From Mobilicoccus pelagius NBRC 104925 (GTDB taxonomy: Bacteria > Actinomycetota > Actinomycetes > Actinomycetales > Dermatophilaceae): a DNA stretch of 64,000 bases. How positions within the stretch are numbered: the first letter of the stretch is position 1; the number at the start of each line of letters is the position of its first letter. The DNA is taken from NCBI RefSeq assembly GCF_000247995.1, contig NZ_BAFE01000091.1, positions 1 through 64,000 on the forward strand, written 5' to 3'. The notes below the pieces were generated by a model. That model was not told the DNA's origin, did not search any database, and was given only the letters and a program-made list of their open reading frames with translations. Positions 18,735 to 27,115 of the stretch are shown here, one piece after another. A program made the translations under genes and the position numbers.

Positions 18735-19781
18735 TCAGAGGACGCCGGCGATGTCGAGGACGACCTTGCCGCAGCGGCCGGAACGGGCCGCCTCGAACGC
18801 CTGCGGCCATTCCTCGAGGGGGAAGGTGTGCGTGATCACCGAACCCACGGTGTCGCGGAGCAGGGGAGAAGTCTGCATCATCGCGCTCGCGGCGTACCAG
18901 GTCTCGAACATCTCCCGTCCGTAGATGCCCTTGATCGTGAGCATGTGGGTGATGACGTTGCCGAAGTCGATGGCGAAACTCTCCTTGGGAAGCCCGAGGA
19001 GGGCGATGCGGCCACCGTGGTTCATGTTCTCGATCGTCTCGCGCAGGGCGGCGGGGTTGCCCGACATCTCGAGGGCGACGTCGAAGCCCTCGGTCATGCC
19101 GAGGCGACGCTGGGCGCTGAGGATGTCGTCCTTCGCGACGTTGAGGACGAGATCGGCGCCGGCGTCGCGGGCGAGGTCCAGGCGGTAGTCGGAGACGTCG
19201 GTGACGACGATGTGGCGGGCGCCCGCGTGGCGGGCGATGGCGGCGGCCATGACGCCGATGGGGCCGGCGCCGGTGATGAGGACGTCCTCCCCGACGAGCG
19301 GAAACATGAGGGTGGTGTGGGTCGCGTTGCCGAGCGGGTCGAAGACGGCGCCGACCTCGGGGCGCATGTCGGCGGGCTGGACCCACACGTTGGTCGCGGG
19401 GATGACGACGTACTCGGCGAACGCCCCGTCGCGGTTGACCCCGACGCTGCTCACGTTGCTGCACATCTGTCGGCGCCCGGCGCGGCAGTTGCGGCACTGA
19501 CCGCAGACGACGTGTCCCTCGCCGGAGGCCTTCTGCCCGACCTCGCACGAGGTGACGTCGGAGCCGACCTCGACGATCTCGCCGAAGAACTCGTGACCGA
19601 TCGTCATCGGCGGGTGCACCTCGCGGGCGGCCCACTCGTCCCACTGCTCGAGGTGGAGGTCGGTGCCGCACAACCCGGCGGCGAGAACCTTGATCCTGAC
19701 GTCGTCGGCACCGCACTCGGGCTCGGGGCGGTCGACGAGCTGGAGGCCGGGGCCGGCCTGGGTCTTGGCGAGTGCCTTCAT
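18735..19781 (-). CDS. tdh: L-threonine 3-dehydrogenase
   Basis: This 348-residue zinc-dependent medium-chain dehydrogenase oxidises threonine to 2-amino-3-ketobutyrate with NAD+, the substrate of the kbl product next door. The catalytic-zinc Cys lies in GLCGTDLHLEQWDEWA, GHEFFGEIVEVG follows, the four structural-zinc Cys are in VVCGQCRNCRAGRRQMC, and the Rossmann motif is GAGPIGVMAAAIA. AAGGAGA precedes the chosen ATG at 19781; the frame continues upstream to 19952 but without family similarity. The operon order is tdh–kbl. Confidence 0.96.
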   Translation of the reverse strand: MKALAKTQAGPGLQLVDRPEPECGADDVRIKVLAAGLCGTDLHLEQWDEWAAREVHPPMTIGHEFFGEIVEVGSDVTSCEVGQKASGEGHVVCGQCRNCRAGRRQMCSNVSSVGVNRDGAFAEYVVIPATNVWVQPADMRPEVGAVFDPLGNATHTTLMFPLVGEDVLITGAGPIGVMAAAIARHAGARHIVVTDVSDYRLDLARDAGADLVLNVAKDDILSAQRRLGMTEGFDVALEMSGNPAALRETIENMNHGGRIALLGLPKESFAIDFGNVITHMLTIKGIYGREMFETWYAASAMMQTSPLLRDTVGSVITHTFPLEEWPQAFEAARSGRCGKVVLDIAGVL

Positions 19782-19814
19782 GGATGTCTCTCCTTGTCGC
19801 GACGTACACCTCAC

Positions 19815-19864
19815 GGTAGGTCCGCGGGGGGACAGCTGCACGGGGTTCCGGGCGAGAACCCCGT
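19815..19864 (-). promoter_or_regulatory. tdh promoter region with inverted repeat
   Basis: Reading leftward, a TACCGT -10-like box (plus-strand 19815–19820) is preceded by a 9-base inverted repeat, ACGGGGTTC…GAACCCCGT, at 19840–19864. The repeat lies about where a -35 element would be, so it may be an operator. A further direct repeat of TTTGGA occurs at about 19902–19917. Confidence 0.4.
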
Positions 19865-19945
19865 CCTCGTCGAGACGGCGGAGGGACGCCGTGGCCTGCC
19901 GATTTGGACATTTGGAGGGTCGGGGGTAACGTTCTTCCTCGTTGC

Positions 19946-20018
<73 letters not shown>

Positions 20019-20024
20019 CCGAAC

Positions 20025-20056
20025 ACGAAGGGCCCCGGGAGACCGGGGCCCTTCGT
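20025..20056. terminator. Terminator hairpin of tRNA-Lys
   Basis: Perfect 14-base arms (20025–20038 and 20043–20056) are closed by a GAGA tetraloop directly after the tRNA. Confidence 0.85.
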
Positions 20057-20245
20057 CATGTCCAGGGCGTATCCGGGGTCTTGTCCGGCGCCGGGTGAGA
20101 GACGCGCGGTCCGACCCGGTCCCGAGGCCCCACGTCGCCGATGAAGGACGTGTCGGTGCCGCACCAGTCCTCACCCCGCAACCCTGGATGTCCTTCCTCC
20201 ACGGCCCTGAACGAGCCACAGGGCGTCGCCGACGGCTCACGTCGC

Positions 20246-20293
20246 CCTCGGGGGCCTCGGGGGCCTCGGGGGCTAGGGGGCTAGGGGGCTAGG
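20246..20293. repeat. Short tandem repeat tract (CCTCGGGGG / CTAGGGGG)
   Basis: Three 9-base CCTCGGGGG-type units run directly into three 8-base CTAGGGGG units at the 3' edge of the decayed permease gene. The second unit looks derived from the first by loss of a base and a C-to-A change. The CTA triplets supply the stop codons that end the reading frames here on the minus strand. Confidence 0.7.
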
Positions 20294-21141
20294 CGGTCGT
20301 GTCCACCGCGAGACGTCGCGCGGGCGCTCCGGTGGTCCCGGAACGGCCCTCGCGGTCGGGACGTCGCGCGGGTCGGCGCGAGGAGTGCGCGAGCTCGGGC
20401 TTTTTGTGTAGCCGGCTGTGGCGGGAGCCGGAGAGGGCGTACACGACGAGCCGATCGCCATCCAGATGAAGAACCGCAGCCACGTGTCGAGCGGCGGGTC
20501 GAGCACGAGGACGTGAGCGCTGCGAGCCACGGCAGCACCGGCGAACCGGGCACCTTGAACGAGCGCTGCAGGTCGGGGCGGTGCTGGCGGAGCACGGGCA
20601 CCGCGACGGAGACGAGGACGACAGCCGACAGCGTGCCGATGTTCACCATCTCCTCGAGCTCGCCGACGGGCGTGCGCGACGCCATGAGCGCGACGAGCAG
20701 ACCGAATCCGATCGTCAGCCGCACCGGCGTGCCCGTGCGGGGGCTCGTCCGGCCCCAGCTCAGGGGGAGCAGGTGGTCGCGGCACATCGCGAAGACGACG
20801 CGGGTGCCGCCGATGAGGAGGGCCATGACGACGGTGAAGAGACCGGCGACCGCACCGGCGGCGATGAGAGTCGCCGCCCACGTCTGCCCCACGCTCTCGA
20901 ACGCCGCGAGGTCGAACGGCGCACCCGGGGCGGCGGCCGCAGGGAACGGGATGAGGTTGCCGGGGAGCAGGACGAGGTACTGGGACCAGCCCTGGGCGAC
21001 GACGGAGGCGCCGAGCATCATCTCGAGGAGCAGGTCCCCCCGATGATCCAGGCGGCGAGCTCGCCGAGGGTCGCGTAGGAGAACGTGTACGCCGACCCCG
21101 GAGACGGCGACGGTCGAGGCGAGGCCAGCACCGATTCCGTG
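20289..21141 (-). pseudogene. Amino-acid permease (APC superfamily) pseudogene, several frameshifts
   Basis: Similarity to APC-family amino-acid permeases is clear but spread over three minus-strand frames. GIGAGLASTVAVSG (~21141–21091) continues in another frame as SAYTFSYATLGELAAWIIGG, then returns as DLLLEMMLGASVVAQGWSQYL through PWLAAL. It shifts again to LDPPLDTWLRFFIWMAIG and finally to LVVYALSGSRHSRLHKKP. At least four frame changes are needed. Roughly the first 60–90 residues, with the first helices, are absent, and residues between GAGLA and ASTV look deleted. The intact family member would have about 480 residues and 12 helices. No insertion sequence is visible; the gene seems to be decaying by small indels. 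Confidence 0.85.
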
Positions 21142-21190
21142 CGGCAGACGCTCAGGTGGGCAACTCCGGTCTGGCGTGCCTGATCGCAGG

Positions 21191-21675
21191 CAGGAGGGGG
21201 AACCGCCGGGCGACGGGCGCGTGAACGGGGACACCTTAGTGGCACGGAGCCCCGCCACCTCAGCCATTCGTGAGATGCCACACATAAGAGGATCTCCTGC
21301 GGCAGGGGCTGTGACGTGACATGGCGGCGGCAGGGGAGGAGGCCGCGCAGCGGGCCGGCCGTGAGGAACGACGACGAGCCTCGGCCGTGCGCGACATCGG
21401 AACGGCGTCGGTGCACCGCGACGCAGGGGGAACGCACACGATCGACGGCGGTCGCACGGGGCGGGGACGACACGTCACCCCCATATCGGGCACCATGGAG
21501 GTTCAAGGCTCTTCGCCCTCACCGGCGCCGTCGGTGAGGAGGTGGGCCGTGCGGACGGGCGAGGACGCCCCCGGCGGCCGTCCGATCCCGCACCGACCAC
21601 CCCGAAGGTGGACCGTGCCCGACCGGCCGGGGCGGGACGTGGCCGGGAACGGCGGGATCGAGACGGAGGGGTGTC
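21191..21675. other. Gap between the permease remnant and the MFS gene
   Basis: I find no supported gene in these 485 bases. On the minus strand CAGGAG followed by an ATG at 21285 looks like an old start, but the encoded residues do not resemble a permease. The MFS ribosome binding site lies at 21665–21670. Confidence 0.4.
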
Positions 21676-23034
21676 GTGCGGAGCAGGAGCGTGCGGGAGG
21701 ACGGTGTCCTCGCGCCGGGAGTCGCCTCGGTGTCGATCGGGTCGGCGGTGCTCATCTCACTGCTCGCACTCGAGTACATCGCCGTGGCGGCCGCGATGCC
21801 GACCGTCGCGGCCGACCTCGACGGGTACGACCTGTACAACCTGGCCTTCGGCGCCACCGTCGCGACGAGCCTCGTCGGCACCGTCCTCGGCGGGTGGTGG
21901 AGCGACAGGTCGGGTCCTCGCGCGGTCGTCGTCGCCGGTGCGGGAGCATTCGCGGTCGGGCTCCTCGTCGCAGGGTTCGCGGGCGACTTCCGTGTGTTCT
22001 GCGTCGGACGTGCGATCCAGGGACTGGGGTCGGGGCTCGCGAACGTCGCGCTGTACGTCGTCATCGCCCAGCTCGTCCCCGACCGCATCCGTCCTCGGGT
22101 GTTCTCCCTCCTCGCGGCCGCGTGGGTCGTCCCCGGACTCGTGGGCCCCCTCCTCACCGGCCTGATCGTCGAGCGCCTCACGTGGCACTGGATATTCTAC
22201 GGCGTCACCCCGTTCGTCCTCCTCGCCGTGCTCCTCATGGCGCCGGCCCTCGCGCGGACGCGCCCGGCCGGAGGCGCTCGAACCCTCCCGACCTCGCTCC
22301 TCGCGTGGACGGTCGCCGCCGCCGCCGCGGTTGGGATCCTCAACCTCGTGGGGGCGAGGGTGTCGCCGACGGCATGGGCGCTCGGCGCGGGACTTCTCGT
22401 CGTGCTCGTCGCCGCGGCCCGACATCTCCTGCCCGGTGGCACCCTGCGGCTCGGCCGCGGACTCCCCTCCGTGGTCGCGACCCGAGGCGCCCTCGGCGGA
22501 TCCTTCATCGCCGCCGAGGCCTACCTACCGCTCATGCTCCGCGACGAGCACGGATACGGCCCCGCCCAGGCGGGCGCCATCCTCGCCGTCGCGGCGATGA
22601 CGTGGACGGTGGGTTCCACGCTGCAGGGGCGCCTCGGGCCCACGGCCGACCGATACCGCCTCATCACCGCGGGCGCGGCCTGGTTCACCACCCTCATGGT
22701 CGTGCTCGCCGCCGGGGTCGCGCTCGGGGGGCCGGGATGGTTCGCCGTGGCCTGCTACGGACTCGCCATCGCCGGCGTGGGCCTCGCCTACCCGACGACG
22801 ACGCTCGTGACGATGCGCCTCTCCACCGAGGCCGAGGTCGGCCGGAACTCCTCGGCTCTGCAGCTCGCCGAGGCGCTCGCGAGTGCCGTGGGCCTCGCGT
22901 TCTCGGGTGTCGTGTTCGGCACCCTGTACGCGACGCACCAACGGGCCGCATTCGTCGGCACCCTTGTCGTCTCCTGCGTCGTGGGGGCCTTGTCGGTGGT
23001 GGCGGCGGTGCGGGCCCGGCCGGCCGCTGCCTGA
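21676..23034 (+). CDS. MFS transporter (drug-efflux type)
   Basis: This is a 452-residue major facilitator with about 12–14 hydrophobic helices. The loop 2-3 motif GGWWSDRSGPRAVVVAG, the R-AIQGLGSGLANVALYVVIAQLVP segment (motif B/C region of helices 4–5) and the P-G-L-V-G-P-L-L-T-G repeat are typical of the DHA2-like export families. The AMPTVAADL segment in helix 1 is also characteristic of drug/proton antiporters. The GTG at 21676 has GGAGGG 5 bases upstream. The substrate is unknown and no regulator gene is adjacent. Confidence 0.88.
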   Translation: MRSRSVREDGVLAPGVASVSIGSAVLISLLALEYIAVAAAMPTVAADLDGYDLYNLAFGATVATSLVGTVLGGWWSDRSGPRAVVVAGAGAFAVGLLVAGFAGDFRVFCVGRAIQGLGSGLANVALYVVIAQLVPDRIRPRVFSLLAAAWVVPGLVGPLLTGLIVERLTWHWIFYGVTPFVLLAVLLMAPALARTRPAGGARTLPTSLLAWTVAAAAAVGILNLVGARVSPTAWALGAGLLVVLVAAARHLLPGGTLRLGRGLPSVVATRGALGGSFIAAEAYLPLMLRDEHGYGPAQAGAILAVAAMTWTVGSTLQGRLGPTADRYRLITAGAAWFTTLMVVLAAGVALGGPGWFAVACYGLAIAGVGLAYPTTTLVTMRLSTEAEVGRNSSALQLAEALASAVGLAFSGVVFGTLYATHQRAAFVGTLVVSCVVGALSVVAAVRARPAAA

Positions 23035-23450
23035 CGTCCCACCGGCCCGTTCCGGGGTTGTACCCATCGGCGCCCCGACGCGCAGACCGGCAACCCCCCG
23101 CGGCGACGGTTCGGGTCGAACGTCGTTGCCGCACAAATGCCGTCGCCGCATCGGCCGTGGTGGGCACCGGGACGTGCTGGGATACATGACGGGGAGGTGG
23201 CCCCTGTCGCCGGGGCGACGGTCCGACGACCCTCGGGCCACGAACCCTCGTGTCGGGCAACCGAGGTCGGCGTGAGCCCGGCGATGTCGTGTCCGGTTCG
23301 TGACGGTCCCGCGGCGGGCATGTCCATCGGGCGTCCTGGACGAGTGTCGTAAAGTCGTCCCCGGCGTCGTCCTGGGGAGGCGAGGCGGTCATCACCGCCG
23401 GGATCGCGACGCGCACCGTGAACGCACCAATCAGGGGGAACGACGACAAC
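23035..23450 (+). promoter_or_regulatory. Non-coding gap with a likely promoter for the following small gene
   Basis: No gene is supported in most of this 416-base stretch. Near its end TAAAGT at 23350–23355 is a good -10 box, which would give a leader of roughly 85–90 bases before the ATG at 23451. AGGGGG at 23433–23438 is a possible ribosome binding site, though 12 bases from the ATG. Confidence 0.4.
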
Positions 23451-23744
23451 ATGTCGACCGACATCACCGCCGACGGCGGCATCATCGACCAGCGCGCCAT
23501 GACCACTGAGGAGCGCGAGACGCTCTCGACGACGCTTCGCGAACTCTGGTGGGACTGCCACCGTGACTTCGCGCGACCCGTCGTCGATCTCGGGGCGCTC
23601 CGCCTGTCCGAGACGACCATGCTCGCGCTCGCCGCGGACCTCGACGAGGCCGGGTACGTCACGCACGCCCGGCTCGTGCGGTGCATGGCGACGACCCAGG
23701 GACACGCCTCCGATCGGCCCGACGCGCCGCCGCCGCGTCACTGA
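23451..23744 (+). CDS. Small protein of unknown function
   Basis: I do not recognise this 97-residue protein. Third codon positions are almost all G or C, as in neighbouring real genes, and a promoter precedes it and a perfect terminator follows it, so I regard it as genuine. The sequence is acidic at the start (MSTDITADGG), then predicted helical (TTEERETLSTTLRELWWDC; LRLSETTMLALAADLDEAGYV). It has no signal peptide, membrane helix or known motif. A GTG at 23418 is an alternative start. Confidence 0.6.
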   Translation: MSTDITADGGIIDQRAMTTEERETLSTTLRELWWDCHRDFARPVVDLGALRLSETTMLALAADLDEAGYVTHARLVRCMATTQGHASDRPDAPPPRH

Positions 23745-23815
23745 CAGCCACGGCTCCACCAGAGGAGGGCCGTGAGGGCGTCCCGCACCTGTTGAACCGG
23801 GCTCCCAGTCCGAGA

Positions 23816-23858
23816 CGATGCACCCCCCCGACACGGTTCGTGTCGGGGGGGTGCATCG
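23816..23858. terminator. Perfect bidirectional terminator
   Basis: Two identical 19-base inverted arms (23816–23834 and 23840–23858), each with a run of seven C or G, enclose a 5-base loop. It separates the small plus-strand gene from the convergent copC gene. Confidence 0.85.
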
Positions 23859-23882
23859 CGTCGTGGACCGTGAGGTCCGTGA

Positions 23883-24446
23883 TCAGGGGCGTCGACGGCC
23901 GGCGAGGAACATCGCGAGTCCGGCGGCGACGAGGACGGTCGCGGCGACGCCCGTGAGGACGTACATCATCGTCGTGGAGCCGTCGCCGTCGGAGGTCGGA
24001 TCGGCGGTGGGGACCGGGGGAGCAGCGGGAGCCGTGTCGCCGTTCGAGCCGGTGTGGCTGTCGCCCACCGTGAACGTGGTCTCCCCGGAGATGGGGTGGC
24101 CGTCGGCGCTCACGACGCGGTAGCGCACGTGGACGAGACCGTCGGGGAGTCCCTCGGGGATGGCGGCGATGACCTCGGGGCCGTCGACCTGGGGCGTGAC
24201 GGGGTGCGCCACGTCGGCGTGGTCGGCGATGACGATCTGGGTGCCGCGCGGCTCAATGTTCTCGTTGAACACGAGCGCGGCCGTCGTGGGCATGGCGGCG
24301 AGCTTCTCGCCGTCCTTCGGCGTGGAGGAGACGAGCGCCGAGTGCGCCGCGGCCGAGACGACCGTGCCCAGCATGATCGGCATCGTCGCGAGAGTCACGA
24401 GGAGGGCCACGAGGAACGAGGGGAGGAGGACGGGGCGGCGGAGCAT
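23883..24446 (-). CDS. copC: Copper resistance protein CopC, membrane-anchored
   Basis: This 187-residue exported protein has a signal peptide ending in VSAAA followed directly by the conserved mature N-terminal His (HSALVSSTPKDGE). That His is the copper ligand of CopC. The CopC beta-sandwich continues through NENIEPRGTQI, GLVHVRYRVVSADGHPISGE (conserved Asp-Gly-His) and FTV. A Ser/Pro-rich linker and a C-terminal helix (MMYVLTGVAATVLVAAGLAMFL) ending in RRRP anchor it outside the membrane. No copD is adjacent. CAGGAT ends 6 nt before the ATG, suggesting a leaderless mRNA. Confidence 0.92.
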   Translation of the reverse strand: MLRRPVLLPSFLVALLVTLATMPIMLGTVVSAAAHSALVSSTPKDGEKLAAMPTTAALVFNENIEPRGTQIVIADHADVAHPVTPQVDGPEVIAAIPEGLPDGLVHVRYRVVSADGHPISGETTFTVGDSHTGSNGDTAPAAPPVPTADPTSDGDGSTTMMYVLTGVAATVLVAAGLAMFLAGRRRP

Positions 24447-24563
24447 GTGGCCATCCTGGCACGGACGCCGAATCGTCGGCCTCGTGGTCGAGCGTGGCCG
24501 CCCTTCTGCGAGCTGCCGCGTACTCCGCGCCTCTCGGGTCTTCGGTGTTCCTCCGGCCATGGC

Positions 24564-24597
24564 GAAGGGCCCCCGACCGGTCGGTCGAGGGCCCTTC
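24564..24597. terminator. Terminator hairpin of tRNA-His
   Basis: Fifteen-base arms with one mismatch (24564–24578 and 24583–24597) lie 8 bases beyond the 3' end of tRNA-His on the minus strand. Confidence 0.75.
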
Positions 24598-24604
24598 TTC
24601 GTGG

Positions 24605-24677
24605 GGTGAGTGACGGGACTTGAACCCGCGACCACCTGGACCACAACCAGGTGCTCTACCAGCTGAGCTACACCCAC
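24605..24677 (-). tRNA. tRNA-His (anticodon GTG)
   Basis: The minus-strand cloverleaf has the acceptor GTGGGTG/CACTCAC (one G·U), anticodon loop TTGTGGT with GTG, and the T-arm CGGGTTCAAGTCCCG. Discriminator C73 can pair with an encoded extra G at 24678 (G-1), the identity element of histidine tRNA. CCA is not encoded. Confidence 0.96.
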
Positions 24678-24876
24678 CATCGTGCAGGCCACACCGTCGG
24701 GAATCCGTGAGGAGCCCCAGCGGGTGGTGCGGCGACCATCGTACCCGCTTTCCGGAGTGCTCGTGACCACCCCCTCCGGGAGGAAGGGTGCGGCCGACGG
24801 GATTGGCCGCAGCGGCACGAACCGGGGCTGCGTGGTGCGGGCCCACCCGATCTGCTCGAGCGGCGGTGCGGCGCGG

Positions 24877-25506
24877 TCAGATCCGGGTGCGGAGCTCCTC
24901 GTGCCGGGCGCCGATCTCCTTCGCCGTGGCCGAGTCGGGGCCGGGCCGGGGGACGAACACGGCCTCACGGTAGTAGCGCAGCTCGACGAGACTGTCCTTG
25001 ATGTCCGCGAGTGCGCGGTGGCCACCGTTCTTCTTCGGGGCGTGGTGGAACACCCGCGGGTACCAGCGACGCGACAGCTCCTTGATCGAGGACACGTCGA
25101 TGTTGCGGTAGTGGAGGTGACCCTCGAGCTCGGGCATGTCGCGGGCGAGGAAGGTGCGGTCGGTGCCGACGGTGTTGCCGCCGAGCGGGGACTTGCCGGC
25201 GGCCGGCGCGTGCTCCCGGATGTAGGCGAGGACCGTGGCCTGCGCCTCCTCCATCGTCAGGCCGCCCTCGAGCAGCGGCAGCAGTCCGCTGTCGGTGTGC
25301 ATCCGGCGGACGAAGTCACCCATCTGGTCGAGCGCCTCGGCGGGCGGCCGGACGACGACGTCGACGCCCTCGCCGAACGGCGTGAGCTCGTAGTCGGTGA
25401 CGAGCGCGGCCACCTCGATGAGGGCGTCCTTCTCGAGGTCGAGGCCGGTCATCTCGCAGTCGATCCAGATGATGCGGTCGTGTGAGGAGTCAGTGGTCTT
25501 GGACAC
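24877..25506 (-). CDS. orn: Oligoribonuclease (DEDDh exonuclease)
   Basis: This 209-residue 3'-to-5' exoribonuclease degrades 2–5-nt RNAs and pGpG-type linear dinucleotides to mononucleotides. The DEDDh residues are visible: IWIDCEMTGLD (Asp and Glu), NTVGTDRTFLARDMP, and HRALADIKDS (His and Asp). The length is normal for actinobacteria, with a short C-terminal extension. TAGAGT ends 7 nt before the GTG at 25506, so the transcript is probably leaderless. Confidence 0.95.
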   Translation of the reverse strand: MSKTTDSSHDRIIWIDCEMTGLDLEKDALIEVAALVTDYELTPFGEGVDVVVRPPAEALDQMGDFVRRMHTDSGLLPLLEGGLTMEEAQATVLAYIREHAPAAGKSPLGGNTVGTDRTFLARDMPELEGHLHYRNIDVSSIKELSRRWYPRVFHHAPKKNGGHRALADIKDSLVELRYYREAVFVPRPGPDSATAKEIGARHEELRTRI

Positions 25507-25880
25507 GACCGCCACTCTAGGACGCGGGGCACACCCCGCCCACGACCACCTCACCCGCCCCGGTGCCGCATCGCCCGAACGGGAGTCTCCGGGAGATCCC
25601 GGCCGAGGACCATCGCCCGAGGCGACGGCGCCCCACCCGGCGCACCCGCACACGGGCGGCTCGCCTGGTGGGCGGCCCTGACGAGGCTCCACCGACCCGA
25701 CGCCTCACACGGACATCGCGGACGCCGATGGCGAGGAAGTGGGCCGACGCGGACGCGACCAGCACGCGCGGCCCGTAGCGCGACCCGCGGAGCCACGACG
25801 ATCGGGATGCGGTGGCGTCGGCACGAAGGGGTGTCGGCGTGGTCCCATAGGCTGCCGCAGCACGAGCCGACAGGAGAGCC
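25507..25880. promoter_or_regulatory. Divergent intergenic region between orn and prsW-like gene
   Basis: No gene is supported here. The left edge holds the orn -10 box. TAGGCT at about 25849–25854 is a likely -10 for the rightward membrane-protease gene, giving a short leader with ACAGGAGAG as ribosome binding site. The middle holds nothing recognisable. Confidence 0.4.
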
Positions 25881-27074
25881 ATGCCCATGACACCACCCCC
25901 GGCGCCGGGAGTCCTCCCGCCGCCCGGTTACGTCCCCGCCGCCGGGCCGTCGAACGCGACGGGACGCCCCGTGCTGCGCCGGTGGCTGGCCGTCGGCGTC
26001 CTCGTCCTCCTCGCGCTGCTCGGCGCCGCGCTCCTCGCGTGGGCGATCGGCCTGACGGTCGGCGTTCAGGCCGCGCTCCGCGCCTCGCTCGTCGCGCTCG
26101 TCCCGCTCCTCGTCGTCCTGCCGGCGTTCCTCTGGCTCGACCGTCAGGAGGCGGAGCCGCCGTCCTCGCTCGTCCTCGCGTTCGCGTGGGGGTCGTGCAT
26201 CGCCACGGCCGCCTCGATGCTCCTCAACCAGCTCTTCGCCGAGCTCGTGTGGTCGCTCGGGTTGGAACCGGACGTCGTCGCCGCGGTCGTCGGGGCACCG
26301 CTCGTCGAGGAGACGACGAAGGGGCTCGGCATCCTCGTCGTCCTCGCCCTGCGTCGCAAGGAGTTCGACGGGGTCCTCGACGGCATCGTCTACGGCGGCA
26401 TCGTCGCCGCGGGCTTCGCGTTCGGCGAGAACATCCTCTACCTCGGACGGGCTCTCACCGAGGGCGGACCGGAGGCGCTCGTCGTCACGTTCGTGCTGCG
26501 CGGAGTGCTCTCCCCGTTCGCCCACCCGCTCTTCACGATCTGGACCGGCGTCGGCATCGGCGTCGCCGTCGTCGGACGCACCGCGCTGCGGTTCCTCGCC
26601 CCCGTGCTCGGGTGGCTGTTCGCGATGTGCCTCCACGCCCTGTGGAACGCGAGCGCGTCGGCGGGCCTCGTCGGCTGGGTGGGCTCCTACCTCTTCATCG
26701 AGGTGCCGGTGTTCCTCTCCGCCATCGCGTTCGCCCTCTGGATGCGGTACCGCGAGAACCGCCTCGTCGCACGCCACCTCGCCGACTACGCCGCCGCCGG
26801 GCTCTTCGGCCGCGACGAACTCGTCATGCTCGCCGACCCGGCGCGCCGCCGCGCCGCCCGACGCTGGGCCGGTGAGGCCGCGGGCCGTCGGGGGAGCCGG
26901 GCCATGCGCGACTTCCAGGACGACGCGGTCGAACTCGCCATCCTCCGTGCCCGTCACGTCCGGGGCCGTGGCGGGCCCCGCATCGTCGAGGAGGAGCGGG
27001 TGCTCGTCGACTCGCTGCTCCGCGCCCGCCAGGAGTTCACCGGCACGTCGCTCCCGTCTCGTAGCATCGGGTGA
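25881..27074 (+). CDS. PrsW family intramembrane metalloprotease
   Basis: This 397-residue membrane protein has about eight helices. The PrsW/CPBP-type active-site motifs are complete: EETTKG at about residue 140 (EExxK), FAFGENILY (FxxxEN), PFAHPLF and HALWN with the metal-binding histidines. Bacillus PrsW cuts an anti-sigma factor; the substrate here is unknown. A basic cytoplasmic C-terminal tail of about 95 residues is an addition to the core domain. AGGAGA precedes the ATG. The end overlaps a GTG that could start the next gene, but that gene more likely starts at 27116. Confidence 0.9.
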   Translation: MPMTPPPAPGVLPPPGYVPAAGPSNATGRPVLRRWLAVGVLVLLALLGAALLAWAIGLTVGVQAALRASLVALVPLLVVLPAFLWLDRQEAEPPSSLVLAFAWGSCIATAASMLLNQLFAELVWSLGLEPDVVAAVVGAPLVEETTKGLGILVVLALRRKEFDGVLDGIVYGGIVAAGFAFGENILYLGRALTEGGPEALVVTFVLRGVLSPFAHPLFTIWTGVGIGVAVVGRTALRFLAPVLGWLFAMCLHALWNASASAGLVGWVGSYLFIEVPVFLSAIAFALWMRYRENRLVARHLADYAAAGLFGRDELVMLADPARRRAARRWAGEAAGRRGSRAMRDFQDDAVELAILRARHVRGRGGPRIVEEERVLVDSLLRARQEFTGTSLPSRSIG

Positions 27075-27115
27075 CCCTCCCCGACCGAGAGCGCGACCGC
27101 TCGAAAGGGTGCTGC

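Noticed and set aside
20057-23450. Possible genomic island or prophage around the pseudogene, MFS gene and tRNA-Lys
   Set aside because: tRNA-Lys could serve as an integration site, but no integrase, phage gene, duplicated tRNA end or shift in base composition is visible.
27071-27115. GTG at 27071 as the start of synthetase copy 1
   Set aside because: It gives a GTGA overlap with the PrsW stop, but has no ribosome binding site, while the ATG at 27116 has GAAAGGG at the right distance and a more typical N-terminus.
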